Source: Azadirachta indica (lineage: Eukaryota; Streptophyta; Magnoliopsida; Sapindales; Meliaceae). From it: 64,000 nucleotides of DNA. The DNA lies in NCBI GenBank assembly GCA_022749755.1, contig CM040442.1:2196663-2260662 (forward strand), read 5' to 3'. The notes below the pieces were generated by a model that searched no databases, was not told the origin of the DNA, and worked only from the letters and a program-made list of their open reading frames with translations. Positions 14,075-26,005 of this stretch are shown in pieces (the stretch's first letter is position 1; the number at the start of each line of letters is the position of its first letter). Position numbers and translations under genes: made by a program.

Positions 14075-14174
14075 NNNNNNNNNNNNNNNNNNNNNNNNNN
14101 NNNNNNNNNNNNNNNNNNNNNNNNNNNNNNNNNNNNNNNNNNNNNNNNNNNNNNNNNNNNNNNNNNNNNNNNNN
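14075..14174. other. Assembly gap (100 N)
   Basis: Exactly 100 ambiguous bases, the conventional placeholder for a gap of unknown size. It interrupts the BBE-like coding sequence in codon phase 0. Confidence 0.97.
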
Positions 14175-14807
14175 ATGGTGTCGAGTAATACTCTTCTACA
14201 TGGTATAATTGCTATATTTTAATTATATATTTTTTAATAATTAATTTAATAGTATAAGATCATAATTTTTGTGAAATCTTAAATATTTGATTTTCATAAA
14301 AATGTCAATCACCATTATGCTTACCTAATATAGCATCCACTAAGAGATGAATTTGCATACAAAATATTTGAAGACATATGTTATTATTATTTTTAATTAA
14401 AATTAAGTATTAATTCCATGTCAATGAAAACCTGTAAGTTGTTAACACAATGCGAATTGAATCACCATAAAAAATGTAGAACAAAGGAAATTCAATATGA
14501 GATATCAATGTACCATTCACAAGATCTAGTGAACACAACTGTACACATGGTCATAATACAATCTCATTTGCAAAATCAGGACTTCCAATAAAGCAATGTG
14601 AGAATGGCAGATCATAAAACCATTTTCATGTATAAAACATCAATGTGTATAATTTATGCATGAATCTGGTATACATACATAACCAAATCAACCTCTCTAT
14701 GCAGATACCTTCAGATTGTTTCAATTGCACCAGTTGTGAACTTACACAAACTGGCAAATGGATCTACCAAATTTATTCTTCCATGTTCAATCAACTAAAA
14801 GTTTCGG
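14175..14807. other. Intergenic between gap and aminotransferase
   Basis: AT-rich. It should hold the 5' end of the BBE-like gene if the gap were small, but I could not recognise it. The right end is presumably aminotransferase 3' untranslated region. Confidence 0.4.
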
Positions 14808-16545
14808 TTAGGGCAGCATGCCGTCTTTTACAAGTTCTTCTAACCCTTTCCTGAGCCTATCTGCAGCTGCCTTACAGTCATTTTCTACCAGGCCACCGAA
14901 GGAGATCCTCAAATGCCCCTGACAACCACAAGCGCCTCCCGGGATAACAACCACCCCATGCTTGTGAGCAAGCCAGCTAACAACACCGTAGTCGTCTAGA
15001 TTTTTTTCTGGAAGCCTTGCCCACAAGTAAATTGCACCCTCTCCACCTCTAACAGCATCTTTTCCCAGTGGAGAGAGGGCTTCTAAAATGATTTCTCGGT
15101 TCTTTACAAGATCTTTCACACGCTCAGTGACCCACTCGGGCCCTGTTTCTAAGGAGTATAGAGCAAGATGTTGTGAAATTATTGACGCACAGATCGGTAT
15201 GTTGTCCTGAACTTTTAGCAGTTGAGTTGCAAAGCCCTCCACTTCTGAGGGATATGCTATCTGCATGCATTTCTTATTTAGTTTGCAATAGATGAATACT
15301 TTTCATGACCCAAAAAAAAAAAGGAGAAGTTCGAAGTTTGTGACAGAATACAGTCAGTTCCCAGATAAACAAAATCAAACTACTCAATGTGTAATGGTAA
15401 CTGTAGGTTTAATTTGTGTTTGACAAGAAGATATTTTCAAAAGCAGCCAACCTAATGGATCATTTCGAGTCTTCTCAATTATTAAGTCAGCCTAAATATA
15501 ATTACTTTGTGAAATTAAGATAGATTGTAAACAGAGTTAAAGAAATTAATCATTTTTATATGGAATTTCGAAAAAATCATATATTCTGCTTCAAGTAACG
15601 GGCTCTTCCATTCAAAAAGGTATAAGAATTTGAGAGAGTATCAATTGCCACTTACATATCCAACTCGCCACCCCATCATTCCATAGGCTTTTGAGAAGGA
15701 AAAGATGTTGACTACGTGATCCCCTTCCACACATGAGTGTTTTAGACCATCATACATAAAATACCTACATACCATATGTTTGAGCCTCAAATATGATATC
15801 TTGAGTTTCTAAATCATAGACTTGAGAAAATACACTGGCAACCATATCTTGAGAACGTACATTGGCAACCATATGTGACATATAGGATCATATGAAACAC
15901 CTTTAGAATGCAGCAGAAAATAGTATCAGAATTAAACAACACTTGGTGACTTGATCATAAATTTGGCATCCTTGAAATGGTATATATTCAAAGTGACAGT
16001 CAAAAGACTTGATTGCGCGCAAATTGAATCGAGAAATATTCTATTGACTCATTTGTTTAAATGAAGGCACAGCAACACCCAAAAGTGGATGTAATTACTA
16101 GGAAACCAGATTTTTGGATTACAAATGTTTAAGCAGAAATATGCATATGCACAAAAGTCCCCCTGCATTGTGTTTTCTTCCTGCTATTTCATTTTAGTTC
16201 CACAACGTAAGCATAGGATTTGAAGCACCACGAGTTCTCAACATGCAACAAATTCCATATTTGGGAGACCCAATATTTCAGCAAAATAAAAAAAGCCATT
16301 CTATCAAATGGTAATTGTCAGGCTTTTATCAGAAACAGCACATATATCAACAAGAAAGCCTACCATTAAATCAAATGCACATGCAACAAAGACAGAAGAG
16401 ACTTACTCGTAAGTGTTATCAACCACAAGCCAAGAGCCAGCTGCCTTGCATAGAACTGAAATCCTCTACACAAAAGAAAGAAACTGCCTAGTTAAAATAT
16501 TTACTAGAAAAATATAAAGGAAAAAAATCATTGATCAACTCAAGG

Positions 16546-16580
<35 letters not shown>

Positions 16581-19500
16581 CACAGAGAACGAGACAGAAA
16601 AAGACCTTAAGTAGAGGCTCTGGAATGTAGGTCCCAGACGGGTTGCCAGGATTAACAACAGTAACAAGCTTTGGAGTTGGTTTAGTTTTCGAGCAATGTC
16701 TTCTCTAACCAGTCTGAAATGTCAAGGACATACTAATAAATGATGCAAACAAATGCATAAAATGGGGGAACAAGATGTACTGAGATAATGCTCGAGTCAA
16801 ATCAGTCTTCAACTACATCTCTCTCCAACCAATAATATACAGTGCATTTTAATACAAATGCACTGGCTTCTGAGTACATGCTTTACTTGAATACAACATC
16901 ACAATTAAGAAATAATAATAAATTCTATTAACTGAATTTTCCCATATATTATTCATAGGAGGCTCAAAACTACACCATAGAGCCCAATTCCAGATAGTCC
17001 TAAGCAACAAAAGTTTCCTGGGCATCCAAAAGTAAAACTTTAAACATCATGGTTTGGTTCAACTGATAAGATTTTTTGAGATGGTACAAATAGTTTAGGG
17101 TTTAAACCTACTCACATTAGGATTGTCGAGGGGTTTGCTTTTCATTGATATGTATTTAAAAATAAAAAAGAATTTTTCTGTTATTTTTTTAGGAAAAAGA
17201 AGTAAAACAGTAACATACTCGAAGAGAATAGTGGAACACACCAAAATACCTTCCAAAAGAAGGTTCTTGTTTTACATCCACAGATGATGAATCAACTTAC
17301 AACCATAAATCAGAATCCCAGGATTATAAATGAAGTTACGCACAACAAGAATGCAACTTTTTGATAACTGAAGTTCAATGTGTCATAAACCTTCCAAAAC
17401 AGGGTTCTTATATAACTTTTTGCCACCCATGTTTACAAATTACAGCAAAAACAGGTATAGACAAATTCCAACATGAAAAATATGAGTGCAATTGTAATCA
17501 ACTGCATGGTGGCAATCGAAGGCTAAGAAGACCAGATGATTCTTTCTGACAAATGGCAAAAATTTAGACCTGCAATGTGTCACATTGCCCCTTCCAAGTA
17601 AATGCAGCAATAAATCTAAAGGATATCCAATGAACAATTTATGGCACTTCTCACCTGCATCTGGATAAAGTGTCTTTGGATTACCAGGACCAACCAGTAT
17701 ATTTGTTATGCCTGTCATCTGGAAGGACATGTAGGCATTGAAGTAGTATGGAGCAAACATGACTACAGAATCCCCTGGATCACATAATGTAAGAACAACA
17801 TTCACAAATGCCTGCCATTGAGAAAGGTTAGAATACATCGAAGGTTTAAAAAACATAAAGGAACCAATAAGAATTAATGCATTTAGCCATGGAATGAAAG
17901 CACCGTTCTTTTGCTTATGATTCATATCACAATGCTTGAAGGTAGAGGTACTATACATGCAGACATATACACAATTTCTTTCTTATAGCTGATTCAGTAT
18001 TTGATCCAGAAAATTGATTCAAAGGACAGAAAGTAACAAGATATCTTGCACAGTCAGGGACTTGCAAAAATGGACAAAAGAAATCTTATCTAGTAAAAAT
18101 CTTAAATTTATCCCTAGCTCAATTTTTTATACATTTCAGTCTCAGAAGTATAAGGGGCGTCCCCACCAATAAATCAAGAACTCAAACTTTAGCTCTAGTA
18201 GCAGCATATATTCTTTTGGTCCTTTTAAACAGTTTGTATTGCCTGCTCAGAGATACTGGCAATACTGTAATCCTATTCTATAGATGTTATGTTAATAAAT
18301 GAGATTCTGCAGTTAAGATATATGGAAAGATAGACAGAGCATATGTTCTACCAGCCAGTCCACCTTCAGCATCTTTAGGAACCTAGATACTTGTTCTCAT
18401 TCTCCAATTCAAAGGCACCCTCTGCAAGAATAATTAACATAAATTATTCAATCAGATTTCAGTCACCTGATTTGCACCTGCAGTAACCATCACTGAAGAT
18501 TTGTGCAACTTATTTTCCTGATGCAACTGCAACAAAAGAAAAAGTAATTAGTTCACAAGGTGTTTACTGTTTTCCAGTCACTTGGTGCATAACCAAGAAG
18601 ACCATTAATAAATGTTGGACCAATGTTCAAATTTGGGTTTTGATTGACATTCAATCAACTAAATCCATCATAGTTTAAACTCTTACTGGAAAAGAATTAG
18701 AATGGTATGACCTCCCAAACTCATCACCAACTAACACATGACAACCACTATGAAATAATAGTAAATCTTTCAAATACAGCATTGAATAAGAAACCAAATA
18801 TTTAAGTCTCCATGTCTTTCAGTGCTTCACCTTATCAGAGACTGACAATCAGAGACTGACAATCAGAGACACTTTGATCCTGAAATGAAAAAGAGTACCT
18901 TTTTAGTCAATGCTGCCCTCAGTTCAGGAAGACCTTCATCAGAGCCATATTTACTAACCGAAGGATCCCATACAAGTTCCTTCACCTTATCCAATGCATT
19001 TTTGGGTGGTTGCCAATAGACCACTCCCTACAGCATTTAGAGTTTTAAAGCTAAGATAGTTGCTATCATCATAGACAACCTTAGGTATCAAAAAAACAAA
19101 TAGAGTCACAAGCCATTTATAATGATAGGTGATCCAATTAATAATAATAAAACTAGGGACTCTCCTACATGCAAACTAAATGGCATATGCTCTGGTGTAT
19201 ATAATACCGTAACCAAGGGTTAAAATTTTCAGGCACATTTTCAAAAAAACCTGATATTACTGTAAAAATACAATATCTGGTGAATTTGAGATCGATACCA
19301 TGATGAAAAATAGTGCAACATATGGCCTCAATTTCAGCAATTTGGACAGTGTAGCTAAGTTCCGACAACTTAAGGTCGCAAAAACACTAGCCATGGATCA
19401 TGATTCCACAGCCAGTGCCTTGAGTTTCAAAAAGAAGTTTTTGGTTTAGATTTTGAAAACGGATTCACATCTTTTGCACATGCCATGTCTCTTCTTCTGT

Positions 19501-20119
19501 GCTTCCTATGCAAAAATCAAAATTTAGAGTTTCTCAAAAGCAAAATAGGGCATAGCATAAAGAAATCGTTCTTCTCATCTCTCAATACCTAATAGTGCAA
19601 TAAAGCCATGTAACAATTAGACATTGGAGAAAGGAATCCAACCACTAACTTCCCAATTCTCAATAAAATTACAAAACAACTTATAAACATGAACATTGAG
19701 AAATGGAAAAACAAACCTGAGCCAAAGACACGGCATCTTTCGCTCCTCGGATCAGTTCCTGAATCTGCCAAAACAAAAAGAAACCCCACTTTCACTATCC
19801 AAAACAATATTCATTTTCCTCTATGCACTTGCAAAGCCCTTTCCCCAATACACAAGTATTAAGCCTACGACACACATATGAATATACAAAGCCATAAACA
19901 AAGTAATTGACAAAAACATAAAAAAAAATCTTGAATGGTTATCCAATGAACAAATTCTTTCTTGTGATAATCACAACAAAATCTCTTCAGCTTTAGCTGA
20001 AAACAGACAAATTGTCAAAAAGAAAAGAGAACCCAGATTGAGTTTTGAGTAAATACCTGAACCATGATTGGCATCTCAGTCTCCAGAGCCCTTCTCGCAA
20101 GTTTTCCATAGGAACCCAT
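14808..20119 (-). CDS. ISS1: VAS1/ISS1-type aromatic/methionine aminotransferase, exon 6 frameshift
   Basis: Cytosolic PLP-dependent class I aminotransferase. The Arabidopsis counterpart (VAS1, also called ISS1) uses methionine with indole-3-pyruvate, restraining auxin and ethylene precursor pools. Nine minus-strand exons with GT-AG borders: 20057-20119, 19717-19758, 18899-19027, 18467-18526, 17655-17811, 16606-16713, 16407-16465, 15656-15764 and 14808-15260. Without one extra base they give 392 codons, close to the family length. Visible motifs: VMVTAGANQ, NPGNPSGTY, DNTYE, FSFSKAYGMMGWRVGY (Schiff-base Lys near 231) and LRISFGG (substrate-carboxylate Arg). Oddity: exon 6 is 108 bases where 107 keep phase. 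An additional A in the run before the KPTPK codons (about 16687-16690) shifts the frame to an immediate TAA. Everything downstream is pristine, so an assembly error or a very young null allele is more likely than old decay. Confidence 0.85.
16551..16578. repeat. (GT)14 microsatellite
   Basis: Uninterrupted GT dinucleotides within intron 6 of the aminotransferase, about 28 bases downstream of exon 6 in the + coordinate sense. Confidence 0.97.
17045..17165 (+). mobile_element. Possible SINE-like insertion in aminotransferase intron 5
   Basis: The stretch shows TGGTTCAACTGATAAG, then GGGTTTAAACC about 45 bases on, recalling A- and B-box spacing, and ends in an A-rich tail near 17160. Intron 5 is large. 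Evidence is weak: no target duplication and poor box matches. Confidence 0.22.
18836..18870. repeat. 14-bp tandem repeat, 2.5 copies
   Basis: CAGAGACTGACAAT repeated at 18836-18849 and 18850-18863 with a 7-base partial third copy, inside aminotransferase intron 3 near the exon 3 donor. Confidence 0.88.
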
Positions 20120-20577
20120 TTCCTTCCACGCACCAAATCACCAAAACCCACCAAACAATAAGCCTGAAAACTGAGATATAAACTAACCCCAATCGCTTTA
20201 TTTGTTGACCAACTACCCAAAACTGTTTAAAACTTTCCAAGAAAATTTAATATAAAGCTTAAAGAATGAAAACTTTTTAACATTAGAGATAGAGATAAAC
20301 CTACAAATTTTGAAACTTCGCTGCAAACAAACTGCCAATGTAATGCTAAAGCAGACAACTTTTTAAGATACAAGATTACGAGTTAGGCACGCCTCAACAA
20401 CCCCACTCAGTTTTCTAATCAACATGTACATCAATTCATTTTTTCTCTACAATATACTCAACCTTAAAAAAAAAAAAAAAAGGTGCTTTTTCTCGGTGAC
20501 TTCTTGCATTTGGCTTTTTTGTGCTGTGCAAATTTTTCCTTTTTCCCTGACTCTCTCGCTTTGTCTGTTTCACTTTT

Positions 20578-20583
20578 CACGTG
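20578..20583. promoter_or_regulatory. G-box (CACGTG) upstream of aminotransferase
   Basis: A palindromic CACGTG about 460 bases before the ATG, a site type bound by bHLH/PIF and bZIP factors. Single occurrence; the functional link is inferred from position only. Confidence 0.3.
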
Positions 20584-20639
20584 GACAGTATAAAAATTAC
20601 AAGTTAACAATTTAAAAAAAATAGGATTATTACAGAACA

Positions 20640-21889
20640 GATAGAGACAGTAAACTCGAAGTAGAAGACACCCGGATTTACATTTATTAGTATTAATTGT
20701 TTACTAGGATCTCCCGGAATTACTGTTGTTTTTTTATTAATATATTTTCAATTTTTTTTAAATTTTATTTAATGAGTTTCCCAGTGCAGATAAACAGGGA
20801 ATCTAAAACGTGGAGCACAGTGATTTCTCCCGGAATTCTCGCCAATTTTAACGATGCTAGTTGTTTGCAAATTCTTGGGAATTGATATGCTTGTCTTCTA
20901 CTGTTAAGAAGAATTTTATGAAAATTGTACTTGAAGACAGAAAGAAAATTAAAAATTATTAATTTATTACAGAAATGATATTTTATCAGTTTTTTTTTTT
21001 ATATAGAATTTCATACAACAACGTATATGTTAATTTACTTGTAGTTGATATGAATATTTTATGAACAGTGTTCTATTGAAAGAAAAGTAAAATTATTAAA
21101 ATAATTAGAAATTACAACAGAAGAAATAAAATCTCTTAATAAAAATGGATCAAAGAATATTTATATTTATTACTTTGATTAGAGAATATATCCTCTATTT
21201 TTAGAGAATTTTAGGTGGAGGAAAAAAGGGCTTGATTTTTTAGCAATAAAATTATAGCCGTAGAAAATGAGAAGGAACATATCCATTTAATGGAACCAAA
21301 AAAAAAAAAGAAAAATGAATTTATTTGTATGGTGATAAGTGATAGAAAGTTCAGCATAAAATCTCTAAACAGTATTTGGATGTAATTTTGTGCTTTTAAA
21401 AATAATTTTTTTTCAAAAAAAATATCCGTTTAAAAAGTTTTTTATTCACTTTTTTACTAATTTGTATTCAAATTAAATTTAAATATATTTTTAATTTTTA
21501 AAACTCTTTCTTTCCTAACACAATTATTTCAATTTTAACATTTTATATTATTTTATTTCAATATATTTTATTGTGAAAAAAACCTACAATTTGTGTCTTT
21601 TTTCTTTTCAACCTTATTTATTGGTAAGATCTTGCACCTTTTTACATATCAATTAAAAAAATATTGCAGTCCAAAGTCATTATAAATATAATATTATTAA
21701 TGACAATTATAAATATTATAATAGATATCAAAATCTACTTTACGTGATTAAAAGATTCTTTAATCTTTTTCATGGTTCAATTATTAATTAGGTGAAAAGA
21801 ATTAATATTAAAACCACATGTAAAAGTGGTACTTAAGAGAGAGAGAGAGATAGAGAGAGAGAGAATATATAGTTAAGGATTTGCTATGT
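20640..21889. other. Intergenic, AT-rich
   Basis: Boundary between the single-copy region and the WAKL repeat landscape. It contains a GA-rich microsatellite at about 21836-21864 and no recognisable gene. Confidence 0.5.
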
Positions 21890-22780
21890 TGCATTTATTT
21901 TATGAATGAAAATTTGTGATACCTAAATTTTAATAATATTTTATATTTTAATATTATAAATTTTATATCAAATTTAGAAAATAAATTATAATTTTAATGA
22001 TATTATGTAATCTAATAACATCTTGTATCATGTTATAAATTTTAAGGTTACATCAATTTATGCCAAGCAAAATAACAAATGCTAATCCAAATAATGCATA
22101 TAATTCTCTTTGTTTGTTCCAATTAACACTCTCCCCCTTGTTAGCATTATATAGTTATATTCAAAAGCCCAATGGGCCCAGAGAATAGGGCCCAATTAAG
22201 AATTTGAATTTTATTTGATCCAATCATGGAATCTCAGCCTTCCTTTTCCCACTATAAATATTCCCCTATTCCATTAATGGTCATTAGTTCATTGTTGTTG
22301 TGAAATAATTACTAAAAATATTAGTAATTATTAACAAAATTTAACGAATATTTTAACAGCGATGCTTTCAATGTTAACTAAAAATACAATAAACACTATA
22401 TTTCTCTTTTATTTGATATAATAAAAATAGTTGTGTTGCTTTCGCGATTTTTATTATTAAATTTATTTATGAAGAAGAAATATCATCTTATTTTATTTTG
22501 TAAAAGAAATGACAATTGACCAAAATAAAAAATGATGAGAACTTCAACTATCTATTTTTATTAAGATAGGGTGGAAATGTTAGATTAATTTATTATATTT
22601 ATTAAAATTTTTTGACTAATTTAATAATGAATTTTTTTAAATGATTTTGACTAATCTTATTTTATTTATTATAGGAGTGATTATTAAACATTTTCGGTGG
22701 CTTATCACATTAGTAATATTACGTTAGTAACATTTCAACAGTACTAGTAACTTTCTTTATATTTTATTTTAATTTACTTT
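21890..22780. repeat. WAKL-cluster intergenic repeat, copy 1
   Basis: This stretch matches 33950-34770 over most of its length, and parts match 34935-35388 and 28340-28740. Shared landmarks include AATGCTAATCCAAA, the GTAATTATT-rich block with AACGATGCTTTCA-like sequence, GTTGTGTTGCTTTC and the end TTACGTTAGTAACATT. It is non-coding and copied together with the kinase genes. Confidence 0.75.
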
Positions 22781-23649
22781 TATTTTTTTTTAAAATAAAT
22801 ACATCGAAATTTTTTTATAAAATACTTGTGATATCCCATCCAATTTAATATTGCGTAAGAAAAATGAGACTAGGAAAGTATGAAAATGACTTTTAATAGC
22901 ATTATTTATTATTTTTCGGTTGAGTATCAGATAGAGGCCTTTTTTTTTTTTAACTAGTTAATATTTGAACCAGTCTTTTTTTTTTTCTTTTTGAAATTCT
23001 GTTCCTCCTCTGAAGTAAAAATGGATGAAGGCCAAGAAGAGAAGAGATAAGATGGAATGAAATATATTATGTGATTACTTCTTCAAATCTACTAACTTAA
23101 TGCCTCTTCAAATCTACTAGATAAGGTGGACTGAATTATCCTATTATTAACATTATTTCTTGTTCAGAAATAATGAAATTTTGTAGTAAGAAATTGTATA
23201 TTGAGTTTTCGTTAATGAATTGAATTGGACCGTGTCACATATATGTTGGGAAAAATGAAGAATTATAGAACTGTAATTGACAATTTAAAATTTTGAAGCT
23301 AGCAGTAATCAATAAATGATCATCAGATTAAGTAAATACTGATTTATAAACTCTAAGATCATTCAAAGTATAAATAAATTTATTATCTTATCATTTCGAT
23401 ATTGTTCAATATTATCATATATAATTTTTTTCTTTTAGATATCGTGAATTTTCTCATAACAGTCAGTTCAAAATGAGCACCAAAAGTTGAGAAAGTGTTA
23501 GTGTAATCCATGAACCATAGAGAAATTGGGAGGTTAATTTAATATCATTAGGATCGTTTCAGACAGGAGAAAATAAATTTTCATTCTCGGCAGGTTTGGA
23601 ATTTACAAATCATTTAGTAATAAGAATCCCATATTAATAATTAGATCCG

Positions 23650-23870
23650 ATAAGTGTTATATCACTATCAAGTTATTACTTGACGTAAGATTGGAAAAAT
23701 TTTAGAATAGAAGCTCCAAAGGGCCAAGCTAGGTTGAAGTCTACTTGTCAATATTCTTGCAAAATTTTCTTTTTGGAGGCTATAAATAAAGGTTGAGGAA
23801 ATTAACTTCAGGATAGCAAGAGCAGATTAATACACTTCCCACAAATAAAGTTGTTATAGTACTAACAAAT
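23650..23870 (+). promoter_or_regulatory. Orphan WAKL promoter without exon 1
   Basis: Aligns with the promoters in front of the copies at 29635, 37768, 48285 and 57128, including GGCTATAAATAAAGG with TATAAATA at 23781-23788 and the ACACTTCCCACAAATAAA leader. No signal-peptide exon follows; the next recognisable piece is exon 2 at 24559. The conserved W-box position is mutated here (AGTCTA at 23738-23743). Confidence 0.7.
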
Positions 23871-24558
23871 TGCCGAAAGCGACATATGATGTGTATTTTT
23901 TCAAATTAACTATTATAGAAAATTAAATATGAAAAAAATAATATTCAAGTATTGGTGATATTATAAACATTATAAAAATAAAATAATTATGTAATAATAA
24001 CAATTTTATTTTATAAATATCTTTAAAAATGAATATAATTTATTTTATGCGTGTTGTTAAAAAAAAAAAAATCAAACACATAAACTTATCATGAAAATAA
24101 ATGCAACTTTAATAATATAAAAAAATAACATAATGAATAATTGTAAATGTTGGATATCACTTATTATATATTTTTTGAGTGTTCATTTGAGAAAACCACC
24201 TAATTAAATACTAACTCTTAAAGTGCTAGTTTGATTTAAATAAATTCTTTTAGAATTAAGTTCTTAAACACATCAATTAAATCTTATAAATTGTTAATTA
24301 ATGTTGGATATCCCTTGCTATTTGATTAATAGCAACGGCGAGTGCATGATTCCATCCCGTAGTAGTTAATTATGAATTACAAGACACGATAGCTAAATCT
24401 TAACTATACCCTGAAACTCTTTTACATACAAATTTAATAACTGTATTTCCTTGAAACGAAGAAAAAGAAGAAAAATGATGAAATTTCCTGAAAGGAGGAT
24501 TTACAATACGTAATTTAGTTTGATTTGTTCGCTTAATTTTCCGTCGGCTTTCTTGCAG

Positions 24559-26005
24559 GTGACTTGTTCTGTAATACCACAAGTGGCTACAACTGCTCCG
24601 AATGTCCTGATGGTTATTACTTGGACACTTCCTTACTGCAATATCAAGACTGCTCCTCGTTAAGAACTTTGCCTTCATTGCCTAAAAGATCCCGGGTGAA
24701 ACTTCTTGTTATTGGTATACATATCTCTCCTATTTCAATAACATTTTATGATCAGTCAAATTACATCGCTCGATCCACAATATATTCAATCCTTGAGTGT
24801 ATGGTGTAGGTACCATGAGTGGTGGGCCTGGAATGTTGTTTCTAATTATTGTAGCGCGGTGGCTGTACAAGTTCCCGAAACAAAGAAAGGAAATGAAGCA
24901 TAAGGAGAAACTCTTCAAGAGAAACGGTGGTTTGTTACTGTAACAAGAGTTGCCTTCTAATGATGGTAATATTGAGAAAACAAAGGTGTTTACTTCCAAA
25001 AAATTAGAAAGGGCTACTGATAACTTCAACATGAATCGAATCATGGGTCAAGGAGGTCAAGGCATGGTTTACAAAGAAATGTTAATAGATGAAAAAATTG
25101 TGGTTGTTTAAAAATTAAAAATAGTGTATGAGAGCAAAGTCGAGAAATTTATTAATGAAATGACAATTTTATCACAAATTAATCAGCAAATGTGGTTAAG
25201 TTGTTAACATGTTATATAGAAAGTAAAGTTCCTCTTTTAGTTTATAAATTTATTCCCAATGGAAATCTCTTTTAATATATACATGATCAAAATCAAGAGT
25301 TTCCAATCACATAGAAAATGTACTTACAAATTACTGTAGAAGTTTCAGGTGCTCTATCTTATTTGCATTCAGCTGTTTCTATACCTATTTACTATCGAGA
25401 TATTAAGATCACAAATATACTCTTGAATGATAAATATCAAGCAAAGTTGCAGATTTCGAAACTTCAAGATTTATGGCAATTGATCAAATCTATTTGACTA
25501 CTCAAGTTCATGAAACTTTTGACTACTTAAATCTTGAATATTTTTGATCAAGTTAATTATAAAGAAAAGCGATGTTTATAGTTTTAGAGTAGTGCTTGTG
25601 GAGTTATTAACAAGAGAAAACCAATTCGTTCAATCAATTCTGAAGAAGATAGAAATTTAGCAACATATTTTTTATTTGTAATAAAAGAGAATCGTTTGTT
25701 TGAAATTTTAGATGCTCAAGTAATGAAGGAAGGTAGGCAAGATGAAATTATGACAGTTGCTAAACTTGCGAAGAAATGCTTGAATTTGAATGGGAAGAAG
25801 AGACGGACAATGAAAGAAGTAGCCACTGAATTATTGGCTATTAAATGGATTGAACCTCTAATTCTGCAAAAAAATCTTAAATAGATTAATTATGCAGAGA
25901 GGGACATAAATAGTAGCAAGAATTTCGAAACTGGTTCATTTTTCACTGGGTTTGAATTAGTTTTTAACAGTGCCACTTTTTCCATGGATGTTGATTTTCT
26001 ATGTG
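24559..26005 (+). pseudogene. WAKL receptor kinase pseudogene lacking exon 1
   Basis: Exon 2 (24559-24714) encodes the cysteine-rich linker [17 protein letters not shown] with both splice sites. Exon 3 starts at 24810 with the transmembrane segment and kinase: GQGGQGMVY is present but its lysine strand is broken by TAA. More stops, base losses and point changes follow, among them TAA after GLLL, loss of a base near 25190, and HRD changed to YRD. The last part (25690-25884) is an open frame for the kinase C-lobe helix ending in K-K-R-R-T-M-K-E-V-A. The galacturonan-binding exon 1 is absent, although an orphan promoter lies 700 bases upstream, so a deletion or replacement removed it. Confidence 0.88.
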
